Shown piece after piece: positions 9,988 to 19,038 of a stretch of 64,000 nucleotides of DNA. Each line of letters begins with the position of its first letter. The stretch's first letter is position 1. The DNA is taken from NCBI GenBank assembly GCA_003281605.1, contig QCBM01000003.1, positions 124,001 to 188,000 on the forward strand, read 5' to 3'. A program made the position numbers and the translations under genes. The notes below the pieces were generated by a model that did no database searches, was not told the origin of the DNA, and saw only the letters and a list, made by a program, of their open reading frames with translations. The DNA is from Prochlorococcus sp. AG-347-I06. GTDB taxonomy: Bacteria > Cyanobacteriota > Cyanobacteriia > PCC-6307 > Cyanobiaceae.

Positions 9988-10695
9988 ATGAAAAAACTAT
10001 CTAAAAGAATGGCGGCTCTATCAACAAAGATAGAAGATCGCATATACGCACCACTTGAAGCTCTTAGTATTATCAAGGAAAATGCTAATGCAAAATTTGA
10101 TGAAACTATTGAAGCACATATACGTCTAGGTATTGATCCAAAATATACCGATCAACAATTAAGGACCACTGTTGCATTACCACATGGTACTGGCCAAAGC
10201 ATCAAAATTGCAGTAATTACAAGCGGTGAGAATGTATCGAAAGCTAAGGCTGCTGGTGCAGATTTATTTGGCGAAGAAGATCTTGTAGAAAGCATCAATA
10301 AAGGAAATATGGAGTTTGATCTACTTATTGCAACTCCAGATATGATGCCAAAGGTTGCAAAATTAGGAAGAGTTTTAGGACCTAGAGGTTTAATGCCTAA
10401 TCCTAAAGCTGGGACAGTAACTAATGACATTGCTAATGCAATAAAAGAATTCAAAGCTGGTAAGCTCGAATTTAGAGCCGATAAGGCTGGAATCGTTCAT
10501 GTCCGCTTTGGAAAAGCAAGTTTCACAAAAGAGGCTCTGTTTGACAACTTAAAAACCTTACAAGAATCAATTGATAAAAATAAACCAAGTGGAGCTAAAG
10601 GAAAGTATTGGAAAACTTTTTATGTAACTTCAACAATGGGGCCTTCAGTTCAACTAGACATAAATGCTATACAAGATTACCAACCTGAAGGTTAA
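9988..10695 (+). CDS. rplA: Ribosomal protein uL1
   Basis: A 235-residue L1 of standard length. The family signature around [21 protein letters not shown] is present near residues 130-150, followed by the usual C-terminal domain I strands. L1 forms the mobile stalk at the ribosomal E site and often represses its own mRNA. It follows rplK by 66 bases and is followed by a 189-base leader before rplJ. Confidence 0.98.
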   Translation: MKKLSKRMAALSTKIEDRIYAPLEALSIIKENANAKFDETIEAHIRLGIDPKYTDQQLRTTVALPHGTGQSIKIAVITSGENVSKAKAAGADLFGEEDLVESINKGNMEFDLLIATPDMMPKVAKLGRVLGPRGLMPNPKAGTVTNDIANAIKEFKAGKLEFRADKAGIVHVRFGKASFTKEALFDNLKTLQESIDKNKPSGAKGKYWKTFYVTSTMGPSVQLDINAIQDYQPEG

Positions 10696-10702
10696 CGCTT
10701 TG

Positions 10703-10711
10703 TAGTATAAT
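10703..10711 (+). promoter_or_regulatory. Candidate -10 element ahead of the rplJ leader
   Basis: TAGTATAAT, with a consensus TATAAT at 10706-10711, starts 8 bases after the rplA stop. It would put a transcript start near 10718, just before the L10 leader. No convincing -35 box is visible, which is common in this group. The assignment rests on sequence match and position only. Confidence 0.4.
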
Positions 10712-10724
10712 TTAAATGCAATAA

Positions 10725-10790
10725 TACGGCCAAAGAAAGTAGGTTGATTTAGTTATTCTAAATTTTAAATTCCTACCGAGGACTCGTCTT
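10725..10790 (+). promoter_or_regulatory. Ribosomal protein L10 leader RNA
   Basis: The segment matches the bacterial L10 leader pattern. A 5' strand with GTAGG (10739-10743) pairs with CCTAC (10772-10776), followed by the conserved CCGAGGA. An inner perfect 6-bp hairpin runs ATTTAG (10747-10752), loop TTATT, CTAAAT (10758-10763). L10, or the L10-(L12)4 complex, binds this structure and represses rplJ-rplL. It lies between rplA and rplJ, the expected position. Confidence 0.8.
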
Positions 10791-10800
10791 AAATTATTTC

Positions 10801-10878
10801 TTTTTGGATCTAATAAAAGCGGCCTCTTTAAAAGAACTTTGTCGCATTTCCTGCTCTCCCTAAATTACGATCCAAAAA
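10801..10878 (+). promoter_or_regulatory. 10-bp inverted repeat in the rplJ 5' untranslated region
   Basis: TTTTTGGATC at 10801-10810 is an exact reverse complement of 10869-10878, spanning a 58-base loop. The right arm ends 6 bases before the rplJ ATG, so pairing would hide the initiation region. The repeat lies directly downstream of the L10 leader and could be the switch through which L10 binding controls translation or transcript elongation. This is an inference from position and complementarity. Confidence 0.45.
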
Positions 10879-10884
10879 AAATCA

Positions 10885-11412
10885 ATGGGCCGAACACTAG
10901 AGAATAAGCAAAAAATCGTTACTGAGATTAAATCTCTTTTAGACGACTCGGAAATGGCTGTAGTTCTTGACTATAAAGGTTTAACTATCAAAGAGATGTC
11001 AGATTTGCGATCTAGATTGCAAACAACTAACGGCATCTGCAAAGTTACTAAAAATTCATTAATGCGCAAAGCTATTGATGGAGATAGTAATTGGAACGAT
11101 CTTGAATCTTTACTGACCGGAACAAATGCTTTTGTGTTAATTAAAGAAGATGTTGGTGGTGCTGTAAAAGCCATCCAATCTTTTCAAAAAGACACCAAAA
11201 AATCCGAGACCAAAGGAGCTTTATTTGAAGGCAGACTTCTTAGCGATTCTGAAATAAAAGAAATTGCAAGTCTTCCATCTAAAGAAGTATTGATGGCAAA
11301 AATTGCTGGCGCTCTAAATGGCGTAGCAACAAAAATTGCGATCTCTATCAATGAAGTGCCTTCTGGACTTGCTAGATCACTTAAACAATATTCTGAAAAA
11401 TCAGAATCTTAA
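10885..11412 (+). CDS. rplJ: Ribosomal protein uL10
   Basis: A 175-residue L10 beginning [16 protein letters not shown], with the conserved [17 protein letters not shown] and [11 protein letters not shown] blocks of the rRNA-binding domain and a helical C terminus that carries L7/L12 dimers. It forms the base of the ribosomal stalk. It is 28 bases upstream of rplL and preceded by an L10 leader that implies autoregulation. Confidence 0.98.
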   Translation: MGRTLENKQKIVTEIKSLLDDSEMAVVLDYKGLTIKEMSDLRSRLQTTNGICKVTKNSLMRKAIDGDSNWNDLESLLTGTNAFVLIKEDVGGAVKAIQSFQKDTKKSETKGALFEGRLLSDSEIKEIASLPSKEVLMAKIAGALNGVATKIAISINEVPSGLARSLKQYSEKSES

Positions 11413-11440
11413 ATCAAAACCCTAATTAACTTTTAAGAAA

Positions 11441-11836
11441 ATGTCCGCAAAAACTGAAGAAATTCTTGAATCATTAAAATCATTGTCACTTTTAGAAGCG
11501 TCTGAGCTTGTAAAGCAAATTGAAGATGCTTTTGGTGTGTCTGCTGCAGCTTCTGCAGGCGTAGTAATGGCAGCACCAGGTGCAGCTGGCGGTGACGCAG
11601 ATGGTGGCGCTGCTGAAGAAAAAACTGAATTTGATGTAGTTCTCGAAAGCTTTGATGCAGCTGCAAAAATCAAAGTACTTAAGGTTGTAAGAAATGCAAC
11701 TGGTCTAGGTCTTGGCGATGCAAAAGCACTTGTTGAATCTGCACCAAAAACAGTAAAAGAAGGAATTGCCAAAGCAGATGCTGAATCTTTAAAGAAAGAG
11801 ATTGAAGAAGCTGGCGGTAAAGTTACACTTAAGTAA
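11441..11836 (+). CDS. rplL: Ribosomal protein bL12 (L7/L12)
   Basis: A 131-residue L7/L12. The N-terminal dimerisation helix (residues 1-35) leads into an alanine- and glycine-rich hinge (about 38-62), then the factor-binding C-terminal domain with [12 protein letters not shown] and the signature [17 protein letters not shown]. The stalk recruits translational GTPases. It is followed after 47 bases by rnhA, with a hairpin in between. Confidence 0.98.
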   Translation: MSAKTEEILESLKSLSLLEASELVKQIEDAFGVSAAASAGVVMAAPGAAGGDADGGAAEEKTEFDVVLESFDAAAKIKVLKVVRNATGLGLGDAKALVESAPKTVKEGIAKADAESLKKEIEEAGGKVTLK

Positions 11837-11850
11837 GAGTACATTTTTTC

Positions 11851-11875
11851 AAGCCGATAAACTTAATATCGGCTT
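11851..11875. terminator. Hairpin between rplL and rnhA
   Basis: AAGCCGATA (11851-11859) and TATCGGCTT (11867-11875) form a perfect 9-bp, partly GC stem with a 7-base loop. After one C-C mismatch it can be extended by T-run/A-run pairing on both sides. No T-tract follows on the plus strand, so it is not a standard intrinsic terminator. It may attenuate or process the ribosomal message before rnhA, whose ATG lies 9 bases downstream of the stem. Confidence 0.55.
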
Positions 11876-11883
11876 CAAAAATT

Positions 11884-12603
11884 ATGAATAGTGATAGTAT
11901 TGCGATTGAAGCCGCAACGGATGGAGCCTGCAGTGGTAATCCAGGCCCAGGTGGTTGGGGCGGTTTAATAATTTTTGACGATAACAGCGAATTAGAAATA
12001 GGTGGTTCCGAGCAAAATACTACTAATAATAGAATGGAACTCACTGCGGCTATAAAAACTCTTGAGAAATTAAAAACCTACAAATTAAAAGAGAGCTTTA
12101 AACTAAGAACTGATAGTAAATATGTCATAGAGGGTTATACAAAATGGATTATTAATTGGAAGAAAAATGGATGGAAAACAAGTTCAGGAAAACCAGTTCA
12201 AAATCTTGATCTATGGCAAAAAATTGATCAATTAAGAATAAATGGCCTAATAATGGAATATGTTAAAGGTCATAGCGGGGATAAACACAATGATAGGGTT
12301 GATAAAATTGCAACTAATTACAGCAAAGGCATATCTATAGAAAGTAACTTAAAAGAAGTAGAATCCTCAGTTGATTTTTTTGAAAAAAATGCCCCTACAG
12401 AAATTCAGGAATTATTTTCCCGTAATGAATTAATTCAAAAATTTGCAGAAAAAAAGTACCTGTTAACTTCACCTGAACTAGACAACTTATTAGGTGATGA
12501 AAACCACTTAAAAATAAAACAATATTCACTTTTTGAATGGCGTAATTGGAGATTGATTCCTAAAGATAAAAAATATTGGATAATAGAGAAAAAAGAAGCC
12601 TAA
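11884..12603 (+). CDS. rnhA: Ribonuclease HI with C-terminal extension
   Basis: The first 145 or so residues form an RNase H fold that degrades RNA in RNA-DNA hybrids. The catalytic carboxylates are visible: D13 in [14 protein letters not shown], the glutamate in NRMEL, the aspartate in RTDSKY and the last aspartate in the [12 protein letters not shown] block. Ordinary bacterial RNase HI is about 155 residues. This protein has 239, adding an acidic linker and an extra domain at about 165-239 (L[20 protein letters not shown] then WRNWRLIPK) of unknown role. It follows rplL and precedes pyrD by 6 bases. Confidence 0.93.
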   Translation: MNSDSIAIEAATDGACSGNPGPGGWGGLIIFDDNSELEIGGSEQNTTNNRMELTAAIKTLEKLKTYKLKESFKLRTDSKYVIEGYTKWIINWKKNGWKTSSGKPVQNLDLWQKIDQLRINGLIMEYVKGHSGDKHNDRVDKIATNYSKGISIESNLKEVESSVDFFEKNAPTEIQELFSRNELIQKFAEKKYLLTSPELDNLLGDENHLKIKQYSLFEWRNWRLIPKDKKYWIIEKKEA

Positions 12604-12609
12604 TTTTTT

Positions 12610-13779
12610 ATGAATGAACAGAAGGGGAGATTTAAAAATCTTTATAAAAACTTGATTACCCCTGTATTAAAAAAAGACTCTGGAATTGATGCAGAGTACT
12701 TAACAAATTTATCTCTTAGTCTCCTATCATTCAGTTCAAGAAAATATAATTGGCCTGTAGTATCTTCTATCTTAAAAAATCTAAATGAAGAATTTTCTGT
12801 AGTTGATAAAAGGTTAACTCAGAACATATGTGGAATAAATTTTTGTAATCCAATTGGTTTAGCTGCGGGTTTTGACAAAAATGGAAATGCCGCAAATATA
12901 TGGAAAGATTTTGGTTTTGGATTTGCTGAGCTTGGTACAGTAACTAAATTTGCTCAGAATGGGAATCCCAAACCAAGGTTATTTAGATTGGCAAAAGAAG
13001 AAGCAGCATTAAATAGAATGGGTTTCAATAATAATGGTGCTGAAAAACTAGTTAAAAACTTTGTCGAACAAGGTATTGAGTTAAAAAAAAACAGGGATAA
13101 TATTTGTTTAGGGATAAATTTCGGGAAGTCAAAAATTACAGGTTTATCTCAAGCAAAAGATGATTATTTAACTTCTCTAAAATTATTAATTCCATATTGT
13201 GATTACGCAGCAATAAACGTTAGTTCTCCAAATACTGAAGGACTAAGAAAATTACAAGATCCAATTCTTCTAAAAGAACTTCTTAGAGAAATTAAAAACT
13301 TACCTAATTGTCCACCATTATTTGTAAAAATTGCGCCAGATTTAGGTCTTAAAGATATTGAAGATATTTGCCAATTAATAATCGAGGAAAACATCGATGG
13401 AATAATTGCTACAAACACCAGCATTGATAGATTAGGTCTTGAAAATAGAAAGATCAGGCAAACTGGATTATTACTCTCTCAAGAGAATGGAGGATTAAGT
13501 GGAAGACCTCTCCAAAAAAAAGCAAATCAAATAATAAAACATATACATAATATTGATAAAAAGATTATTTTAATTGGCGTTGGTGGAATAGATAGTCCTG
13601 AGTCAGCTTGGGAAAGAATTTGTTCTGGAGCATCATTAATTCAACTTTATACAGGATGGATATATAAGGGTCCACAATTAGTACCAGATATACTTGAGGG
13701 AATTATAAAGCAACTCAATAACCATCAATTATCTAGTATAAAAGATGCAATTGGATCAGATTTAAAATGGGTTGAATAA
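12610..13779 (+). CDS. pyrD: Dihydroorotate dehydrogenase (quinone), class 2
   Basis: A 389-residue class 2 enzyme oxidising dihydroorotate to orotate in pyrimidine synthesis with quinone as acceptor. The N-terminal 50-70 residues resemble the membrane-associating helices of class 2 enzymes. FMN-site and catalytic motifs include GLAAGFDKNG, LGTVT, MGFNNNGA, NVSSPNTEGLRKLQ with the class 2 catalytic serine, and GVGGI near the end. It is close behind rnhA and 9 bases ahead of an aminotransferase. Confidence 0.96.
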   Translation: MNEQKGRFKNLYKNLITPVLKKDSGIDAEYLTNLSLSLLSFSSRKYNWPVVSSILKNLNEEFSVVDKRLTQNICGINFCNPIGLAAGFDKNGNAANIWKDFGFGFAELGTVTKFAQNGNPKPRLFRLAKEEAALNRMGFNNNGAEKLVKNFVEQGIELKKNRDNICLGINFGKSKITGLSQAKDDYLTSLKLLIPYCDYAAINVSSPNTEGLRKLQDPILLKELLREIKNLPNCPPLFVKIAPDLGLKDIEDICQLIIEENIDGIIATNTSIDRLGLENRKIRQTGLLLSQENGGLSGRPLQKKANQIIKHIHNIDKKIILIGVGGIDSPESAWERICSGASLIQLYTGWIYKGPQLVPDILEGIIKQLNNHQLSSIKDAIGSDLKWVE

Positions 13780-13788
13780 AATTAGAGA

Positions 13789-14910
13789 ATGAATAATGAA
13801 CCTCATGATTACTCAACGTTAGGCATGCAAGGATCAAACTTGAATCACGGTGGAAATGTATATGCAACTGCGAAAAAATTAAATTTATTACCCTCCGAAA
13901 TCATTGATGCAAGTGCATCATTAGTACCCTTTGATCCCCCTCAAATACTAATAGATTCAATAAATGTGGAAATTAAGAATCTTGGCTTTAGATATTATCC
14001 AGAAAGAAACTTGAGTGATCTAAAAGAAATAATCGGCAAATTTCATGGGATAAATCCAGAAAATATATTGCCTGGAAATGGAGCTTCTGAATTAATAACC
14101 TGGGCAGGTTATGAAGCATCCAAATTCGGAATAAGTTGTATTCCTTCTCCATCATTTGTTGATTATGAAAGATCTTTAAATTGTTGGAATAGCAATTTTA
14201 TACATTGCGAACTACCAAAAAACTGGAATGATATTTTTCCTCAACCATTTCCGCTTCATCCAAAAGGTGATGTTATTTGGATAACAAATCCACATAACCC
14301 TACCGGCCAATTATGGGAAAAGAATTCATTGGAGGAAGTTGTGAAAAAATATAAATTAGTTATCTGCGATGAAGCTTTCTTATCGATAACACCTAATGGA
14401 GACAAAGAATCTTTAATACCATTAACCAAAAGATTTGATAATTTATTAGTCTTGAGAAGCTTGACCAAAATCTTCAATATTCCTGGTCTTAGATTAGGTT
14501 ACGTTATTGGCTCATCGAAAAAACTTAAACAATGGGAAATAAATAGAGATCCTTGGCCTTTGAATTCATTTTCTATTAAAGCCGGAATTGATCTACTAAG
14601 TAATAAGAAATTCTATGAACAGTGGACAAAACAGATTCACAGCTGGATAAATATTGAAAAAAAGAGAGTATTTGAAAAATTATTAAAAATAGAAAACCTT
14701 AAAATTCATAACTCTTCAACCAACTTTTTTTTAATAGAAAGTGAAACATCCTTGTCTCCAAATATAAAATACTTAGAAAATAAGGGAATATTGCTTAGAG
14801 AATGCACTTCATTTAGATTTCTTGACGAAAAGTGGGCAAGAATAAGTCTGCAGAATAGAAAAAATAATAATCTTTTATGTGAAGAAATTCAGAATTCCTT
14901 TAAAAAATAA
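13789..14910 (+). CDS. Class I/II PLP aminotransferase, CobC/CobD (threonine-phosphate decarboxylase)-like
   Basis: A 373-residue fold-type I PLP enzyme. It shows the N-terminal HGGN motif, an IDASASLVPFDPP segment, NPHNPTGQLW, an aspartate pair in VICDEAFL and the PLP lysine in LRSLTKIFNIPGLRLGY. The N-terminal HGG plus D-S-NP-G-like layout is typical of CobD/CobC, which makes the aminopropanol arm of cobalamin from threonine phosphate. Histidinol-phosphate aminotransferase is the main alternative, but a better HisC candidate lies at 28645. Its last 22 bases overlap the convergent murG gene. Confidence 0.8.
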   Translation: MNNEPHDYSTLGMQGSNLNHGGNVYATAKKLNLLPSEIIDASASLVPFDPPQILIDSINVEIKNLGFRYYPERNLSDLKEIIGKFHGINPENILPGNGASELITWAGYEASKFGISCIPSPSFVDYERSLNCWNSNFIHCELPKNWNDIFPQPFPLHPKGDVIWITNPHNPTGQLWEKNSLEEVVKKYKLVICDEAFLSITPNGDKESLIPLTKRFDNLLVLRSLTKIFNIPGLRLGYVIGSSKKLKQWEINRDPWPLNSFSIKAGIDLLSNKKFYEQWTKQIHSWINIEKKRVFEKLLKIENLKIHNSSTNFFLIESETSLSPNIKYLENKGILLRECTSFRFLDEKWARISLQNRKNNNLLCEEIQNSFKK

Positions 14911-15980
14911 TTAATATACTTTTTAATCTCATTTTTAGATTTAATTTTATTATTATTTTCCATATTCTTCTTCATGAGATCTAATATCTCATAATGATTT
15001 TTTTCCCTTTTTGACTTTATTTTAAAAATTCTTTCTAGAGTTTCTTCAAAAACTTCTTTAGACATTTTATTCTGATTGATTAAAACTGAGCCTCCACTTG
15101 CAGCAAGAATCATAGCATTTTTCTCCTGATGATTATTTTTAGAATCTGGATATGGAATTAAAATTGAAGGTTTTTCAGCCTCCATTAATTCATTGATTGT
15201 TCCTGCACCAGATCTCGATATTACAAGATCACAGTTTTGAATTAAAGCTGCTATTTCATTAGTAAATTTCTTTTGAATATAATTTTTGGAGTTTTTTACA
15301 TGAAAAGGTTTTAGATTAGATTCTCCAACGATATGAACTATCCGAAATTGTTTTTTTATTAAAAATTCTAGAGATTCATAAAGAATTTGATTTATAGCTT
15401 TTGCTCCTTGACTACCTCCCATAACAATCAAAAGAGGTCCATTTCCTTTTGGGACCCATTCTGGCAAAAAATTAAATTTATAGAATTGCTCTCTCAAAGG
15501 TGTTCCAGTGAAAATAGTTTTACAATTTTTTAAATAAGAATTTGTTTCTTTAAATCCTAAAAGAACATAGTTACATAAAAAACCAAAATATTTCGTGACC
15601 ATTCCTGGGATTACATTTGATTCATGAATAATGATAGGTATCCTTAGAAGTTTTGAAGCAACAATAGTAGGTGCTGATATATAACCGCCAGTCGCAAAAA
15701 CTAAGTTAATTTTTTTTTCTTTTAAGATACTAATTATTTGAAAAGTTGACATTAAAATTTTTATATATTGATAAAACAAGAAAATATTTTTTCTTGGTGT
15801 CTTTATATTCAAAGTCCTCAAATTATATTTTTCGGGAATAAAATTTGCATCAAGTCTTTGACTAACACCCAACCAATGAATATTCCATTCATCTTCCACA
15901 TCTTTAGAAACTGCTAAGGCTGGGAAAATATGCCCCCCTGTCCCACTCGCTGCAACTAATAAATTATTTTTTTTAGACAT
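14889..15980 (-). CDS. murG: MurG N-acetylglucosaminyltransferase
   Basis: A 363-residue glycosyltransferase that adds GlcNAc to undecaprenyl-PP-MurNAc-pentapeptide (lipid I to lipid II) at the inner face of the plasma membrane. The N-terminal glycine-rich loop AASGTGGHIFPALAV, the second loop FATGGYISAP, GGSQGAKAIN and the C-terminal donor site SRSGAGTINELMEAEKPSILIPYP are all present. It overlaps the 3' end of the convergent aminotransferase gene and diverges from the exported unknown at 16008. Confidence 0.97.
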   Translation of the reverse strand: MSKKNNLLVAASGTGGHIFPALAVSKDVEDEWNIHWLGVSQRLDANFIPEKYNLRTLNIKTPRKNIFLFYQYIKILMSTFQIISILKEKKINLVFATGGYISAPTIVASKLLRIPIIIHESNVIPGMVTKYFGFLCNYVLLGFKETNSYLKNCKTIFTGTPLREQFYKFNFLPEWVPKGNGPLLIVMGGSQGAKAINQILYESLEFLIKKQFRIVHIVGESNLKPFHVKNSKNYIQKKFTNEIAALIQNCDLVISRSGAGTINELMEAEKPSILIPYPDSKNNHQEKNAMILAASGGSVLINQNKMSKEVFEETLERIFKIKSKREKNHYEILDLMKKNMENNNKIKSKNEIKKYINYFLKEF

Positions 15981-16007
15981 AAAAACCTAAAATAGTAGAA
16001 TAAACCA

Positions 16008-16742
16008 ATGATTAATATGTTTAATATAAACTTATTCAAAAATATAGGATTTCTTCTCTACTTATTTGTTTATCTTATTTTTCCCTATTCAGCAATAACG
16101 CAAACTTTGAAAGTTGATTTTATAAGAAATCTAGAAAACTCCTTAAATGTAAAAGATTTAGAATTCATTCGAAAAAATTTTAGAAATGAAGAAAGCCAAA
16201 ATATACCAAAACAATTTTCAAAGATTATTAATGATTTCCCAAACAGCAAATGGAAGATCAAAAGATTAAAATCTAATATTCCAGATGAAGATATTTTGCG
16301 AATAAAAGTTTTTGGGGAAAAAATAGTTAATGGAGAGATATATATACTCGAATCCAAATTTGATTATTTATTTTCAATCGTAAACGGGAAAATAGATGAA
16401 GGGATTATCAAAAATTTATTTACTACAATAAGAAACGATAATAAAAAAATAGATATTAGTTTTAAAATTCCTGATAAAGTTCTTACTGGTTCAAAATACG
16501 ATATCGATATAATTCTAAATAAGCCTCTTGAAGAAGTGATTATTGCTGGAGCTATAAAACCTCATCAAGTTAATTCATTTTTTGAACAAGAAATATTATT
16601 GGAGCCATTGGCGTCTGGAGGGATTTTTAAAATAACAAGAGCCCCTTCAAAACCAGGGATACAAATTTGGTCAGGAATCATAGCTCATCCTGAAGGAATT
16701 ATTACTTTCACAAAGAGCATTGATATTGTTGAAAAGATATAG
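16008..16742 (+). CDS. Exported protein of unknown function
   Basis: A 244-residue protein with an N-terminal hydrophobic segment (about residues 11-30) ending near SAITQT that looks like a signal peptide or anchor. The body has a charged middle part (35-140) and a beta-rich C-terminal region (about 150-244) with an Ig-like feel. I do not recognise a named family. An ATG at 16017 is an alternative start. It diverges from murG with a 27-base gap and converges on pgk with one base between stops. Codon use matches the rest. Confidence 0.75.
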   Translation: MINMFNINLFKNIGFLLYLFVYLIFPYSAITQTLKVDFIRNLENSLNVKDLEFIRKNFRNEESQNIPKQFSKIINDFPNSKWKIKRLKSNIPDEDILRIKVFGEKIVNGEIYILESKFDYLFSIVNGKIDEGIIKNLFTTIRNDNKKIDISFKIPDKVLTGSKYDIDIILNKPLEEVIIAGAIKPHQVNSFFEQEILLEPLASGGIFKITRAPSKPGIQIWSGIIAHPEGIITFTKSIDIVEKI

Positions 16743-16743
16743 C

Positions 16744-17952
16744 CTAAGCGTCGTTTAACGCAGCCACACCTGGTAAAGTTTTACCTTCTAAAAGTTCCAA
16801 ACTAGCCCCACCTCCAGTAGATATATGAGACATTTTCTCAGCTAAGCCTGCTTTTTCAACTGCTGCAACTGAATCTCCACCACCAATTATTGTACAAACT
16901 TCAGAAAAAGCACTTAAGTCAGCAAGAGTCGTAGCTATTGCATTTGTACCGTCTGCAAATTTATCAAATTCAAAAACTCCCATTGGACCATTCCAAATAA
17001 TTGTCTTACATTCTGCAAGAGCATTCTGAAAAACTTTAATAGAATCTGGACCAATATCTAGACCCATCCAATTCCCACTAATTGCATCAATTTGAGATGT
17101 TTTACTATTTGCGTCTGGAGAAAATTCATCAGCCAAAACAACATCAGTGGGTAATAGAAATTCTACTCCTTTTGCTTTTGCTTTTGCTTCTAAATCTTTA
17201 GCAAGCTCGAGTTTATCTTCTTCTACAAGGCTCTTTCCAACATCTAAACCTCTAGCTTTATAAAAAGTGAAAATCATACCTCCACCAATCATGATCTTGT
17301 CACACTTATCTAGTAAAGAATCAAGTACTCCTATTTTGCTACTAACCTTTGATCCTCCAACTATTGCTGCCAATGGACGATTTGGAGAATCTACAGCTCC
17401 TTGTAGGTATTTCAATTCTTTTTCTAAAAGGAATCCAGCTACTGAGGGACTTAGATAATTTGTAACACCCTGAGTAGAAGCATGCGCTCTATGAGCAGCA
17501 CCGAAAGCATCATTTACATACATATCTGCATGTGATGCTAATTTTTTAGCAAACTCCAGATCGTTCTTTTCCTCTTCACTAAAAAAACGAACATTTTCAA
17601 GTAAAAGAATATCTCCATTAGATAAGCTATTTGATTGTGAAACTGCTTCATCACCAATACAACTGTTAGTAAGAGCAACATTTTGCCCCAACAATTCACT
17701 TAATCTTGCTGCTACTGGAGTTAATCTCATTTTTTCATTTACCTGACCCTTTGGTCTACCAAAATGAGCAGCTAAAATAACTTTTGCGGAATGATTAATA
17801 AGATATTCAATAGTTGGGATCGCTGCACGAATACGCGTATCGTCGGTTATTTGATCATCTTCATTTAATGGAACATTAAAATCTACTCTTACAAGAACTT
17901 TTTTTCCTTCTAAATGTGTCTTATCAAGACTGGAAAGAGATAATTTTGACAT
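16744..17952 (-). CDS. pgk: Phosphoglycerate kinase
   Basis: A 402-residue enzyme catalysing ATP formation from 1,3-bisphosphoglycerate, reversed in the Calvin cycle. Motifs include [20 protein letters not shown], the LLENVRF block, [23 protein letters not shown] and the C-terminal [13 protein letters not shown] and [13 protein letters not shown]. It is transcribed away from the GTPase gene at 18166, with 213 intervening bases. Confidence 0.98.
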   Translation of the reverse strand: MSKLSLSSLDKTHLEGKKVLVRVDFNVPLNEDDQITDDTRIRAAIPTIEYLINHSAKVILAAHFGRPKGQVNEKMRLTPVAARLSELLGQNVALTNSCIGDEAVSQSNSLSNGDILLLENVRFFSEEEKNDLEFAKKLASHADMYVNDAFGAAHRAHASTQGVTNYLSPSVAGFLLEKELKYLQGAVDSPNRPLAAIVGGSKVSSKIGVLDSLLDKCDKIMIGGGMIFTFYKARGLDVGKSLVEEDKLELAKDLEAKAKAKGVEFLLPTDVVLADEFSPDANSKTSQIDAISGNWMGLDIGPDSIKVFQNALAECKTIIWNGPMGVFEFDKFADGTNAIATTLADLSAFSEVCTIIGGGDSVAAVEKAGLAEKMSHISTGGGASLELLEGKTLPGVAALNDA

Positions 17953-17996
17953 TAAACAAGCTATATTTATAATCTCAAGAGCCTAACGTTAATTTG

Positions 17997-18035
17997 GGCA
18001 TATTGGGTTAAAAAGTAATTACTGTTACCTATGCC
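17997..18035. repeat. Inverted repeat in the pgk-rbgA divergent region
   Basis: GGCATA (17997-18002) and TATGCC (18030-18035) are reverse complements. The perfect 10-base palindrome AGTAATTACT lies between them at 18014-18023. The stem is only 6 bp, so chance is a real possibility, but the position between two divergent genes would suit an operator. The remainder of 17953-18165 is AT-rich and shows no other feature. Confidence 0.3.
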
Positions 18036-18165
18036 TTAATAAATTTTAAAAATTAACGATTATAAAAATTTTTTAGTCATTAAATTTATACTAAACTTTA
18101 GAAGTAAATACTTTTGAAACTTATAAAAACTAAAAGGAATACAAAATTTTATTTGATTTATTGAA

Positions 18166-19038
18166 GTGGACATACCCAAAATCCAATGGTACCCAGGCCA
18201 TATCGCAAAAGCAGAAAAGAAATTATCTGAAGTTATCAATAAAGTAGATTTAGTCATAGAAGTTAGAGATGCACGAATTCCATTATCAACAGGACATCCA
18301 CACTTAAATAAATGGATAAATAATAAAAAACATATTCTTGTGATTAACAGATCAGACATGATCTCCCCTCATACAATCAATAGTTGGAACAAATGGTTTA
18401 ATGCTAAAGATCAATATCCTCTTTGGTGTGATGCTAAAAGAGGAATAGGGATTAAAGAAATTTGTAAGTCAGCTAAAGATTCTAGGTCGTCAATCGACGA
18501 TAGAAGACTCTCTAGAGGAATGCGAATTAGGCCAATTAGAGCCCTTACACTTGGTTTTCCAAACGTAGGAAAGTCAGCATTAATTAATAGAATTGCAAAA
18601 AAAAGAGTCGTTGATAGCGCTAGGAAAGCAGGCGTGACTCGTAATTTAAGATGGATAAAATTAGAAAGTGGCATAGATCTGCTAGATGCTCCTGGTGTTA
18701 TACCTCCAAATTTAGAAGATCAAAAATCAGCACTTAATCTTGCACTGTGTGACGATATTGGTGAAGCTGCTTATGAAATAGAGAGTGTCGCAATTGGGTT
18801 TATCAAAATTATATCCACTCTCAACAAAGATGAGAATGCGAATATCTCAGTTAAAAAAATATCTAATAGATATGGAGTTGATATTACCAAAGGCTTTAAG
18901 AGTCCTTCTGCTTGGATCAACGAAGCAGCTTCAAAACATACTTCAGGTGATAAAAGGAGAATGTCTCATAAGTTATTGGAAGATTATAGAAATCAAATGC
19001 TGGGTAAAATTGCTCTAGAAGTCCCACTATGGAATTAA
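18166..19038 (+). CDS. rbgA: Circularly permuted GTPase, RbgA/YlqF family (ribosome assembly)
   Basis: A 290-residue GTPase with permuted motif order: G4 (VINRSD) precedes G1 (GFPNVGKSALIN, near residue 130) and G3 (DAPG). The opening IQWYPGHIAKAEKKL is characteristic. RbgA matures the large ribosomal subunit. It starts with GTG at 18166, and no in-frame ATG lies close by. Its last 10 bases overlap the next gene, so the two are likely translationally coupled. Confidence 0.93.
   Translation: MDIPKIQWYPGHIAKAEKKLSEVINKVDLVIEVRDARIPLSTGHPHLNKWINNKKHILVINRSDMISPHTINSWNKWFNAKDQYPLWCDAKRGIGIKEICKSAKDSRSSIDDRRLSRGMRIRPIRALTLGFPNVGKSALINRIAKKRVVDSARKAGVTRNLRWIKLESGIDLLDAPGVIPPNLEDQKSALNLALCDDIGEAAYEIESVAIGFIKIISTLNKDENANISVKKISNRYGVDITKGFKSPSAWINEAASKHTSGDKRRMSHKLLEDYRNQMLGKIALEVPLWN

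Noticed and set aside
11422-11844. A 140-residue open frame on the minus strand opposite rplL.
   Set aside because: It is the shadow of rplL; its alanine- and serine-rich sequence follows from the L7/L12 codons and matches no family.
17953-18165. The pgk-rbgA gap, examined for a tRNA or riboswitch.
   Set aside because: Only a weak 6-bp inverted repeat was found; no tRNA or known riboswitch pattern.
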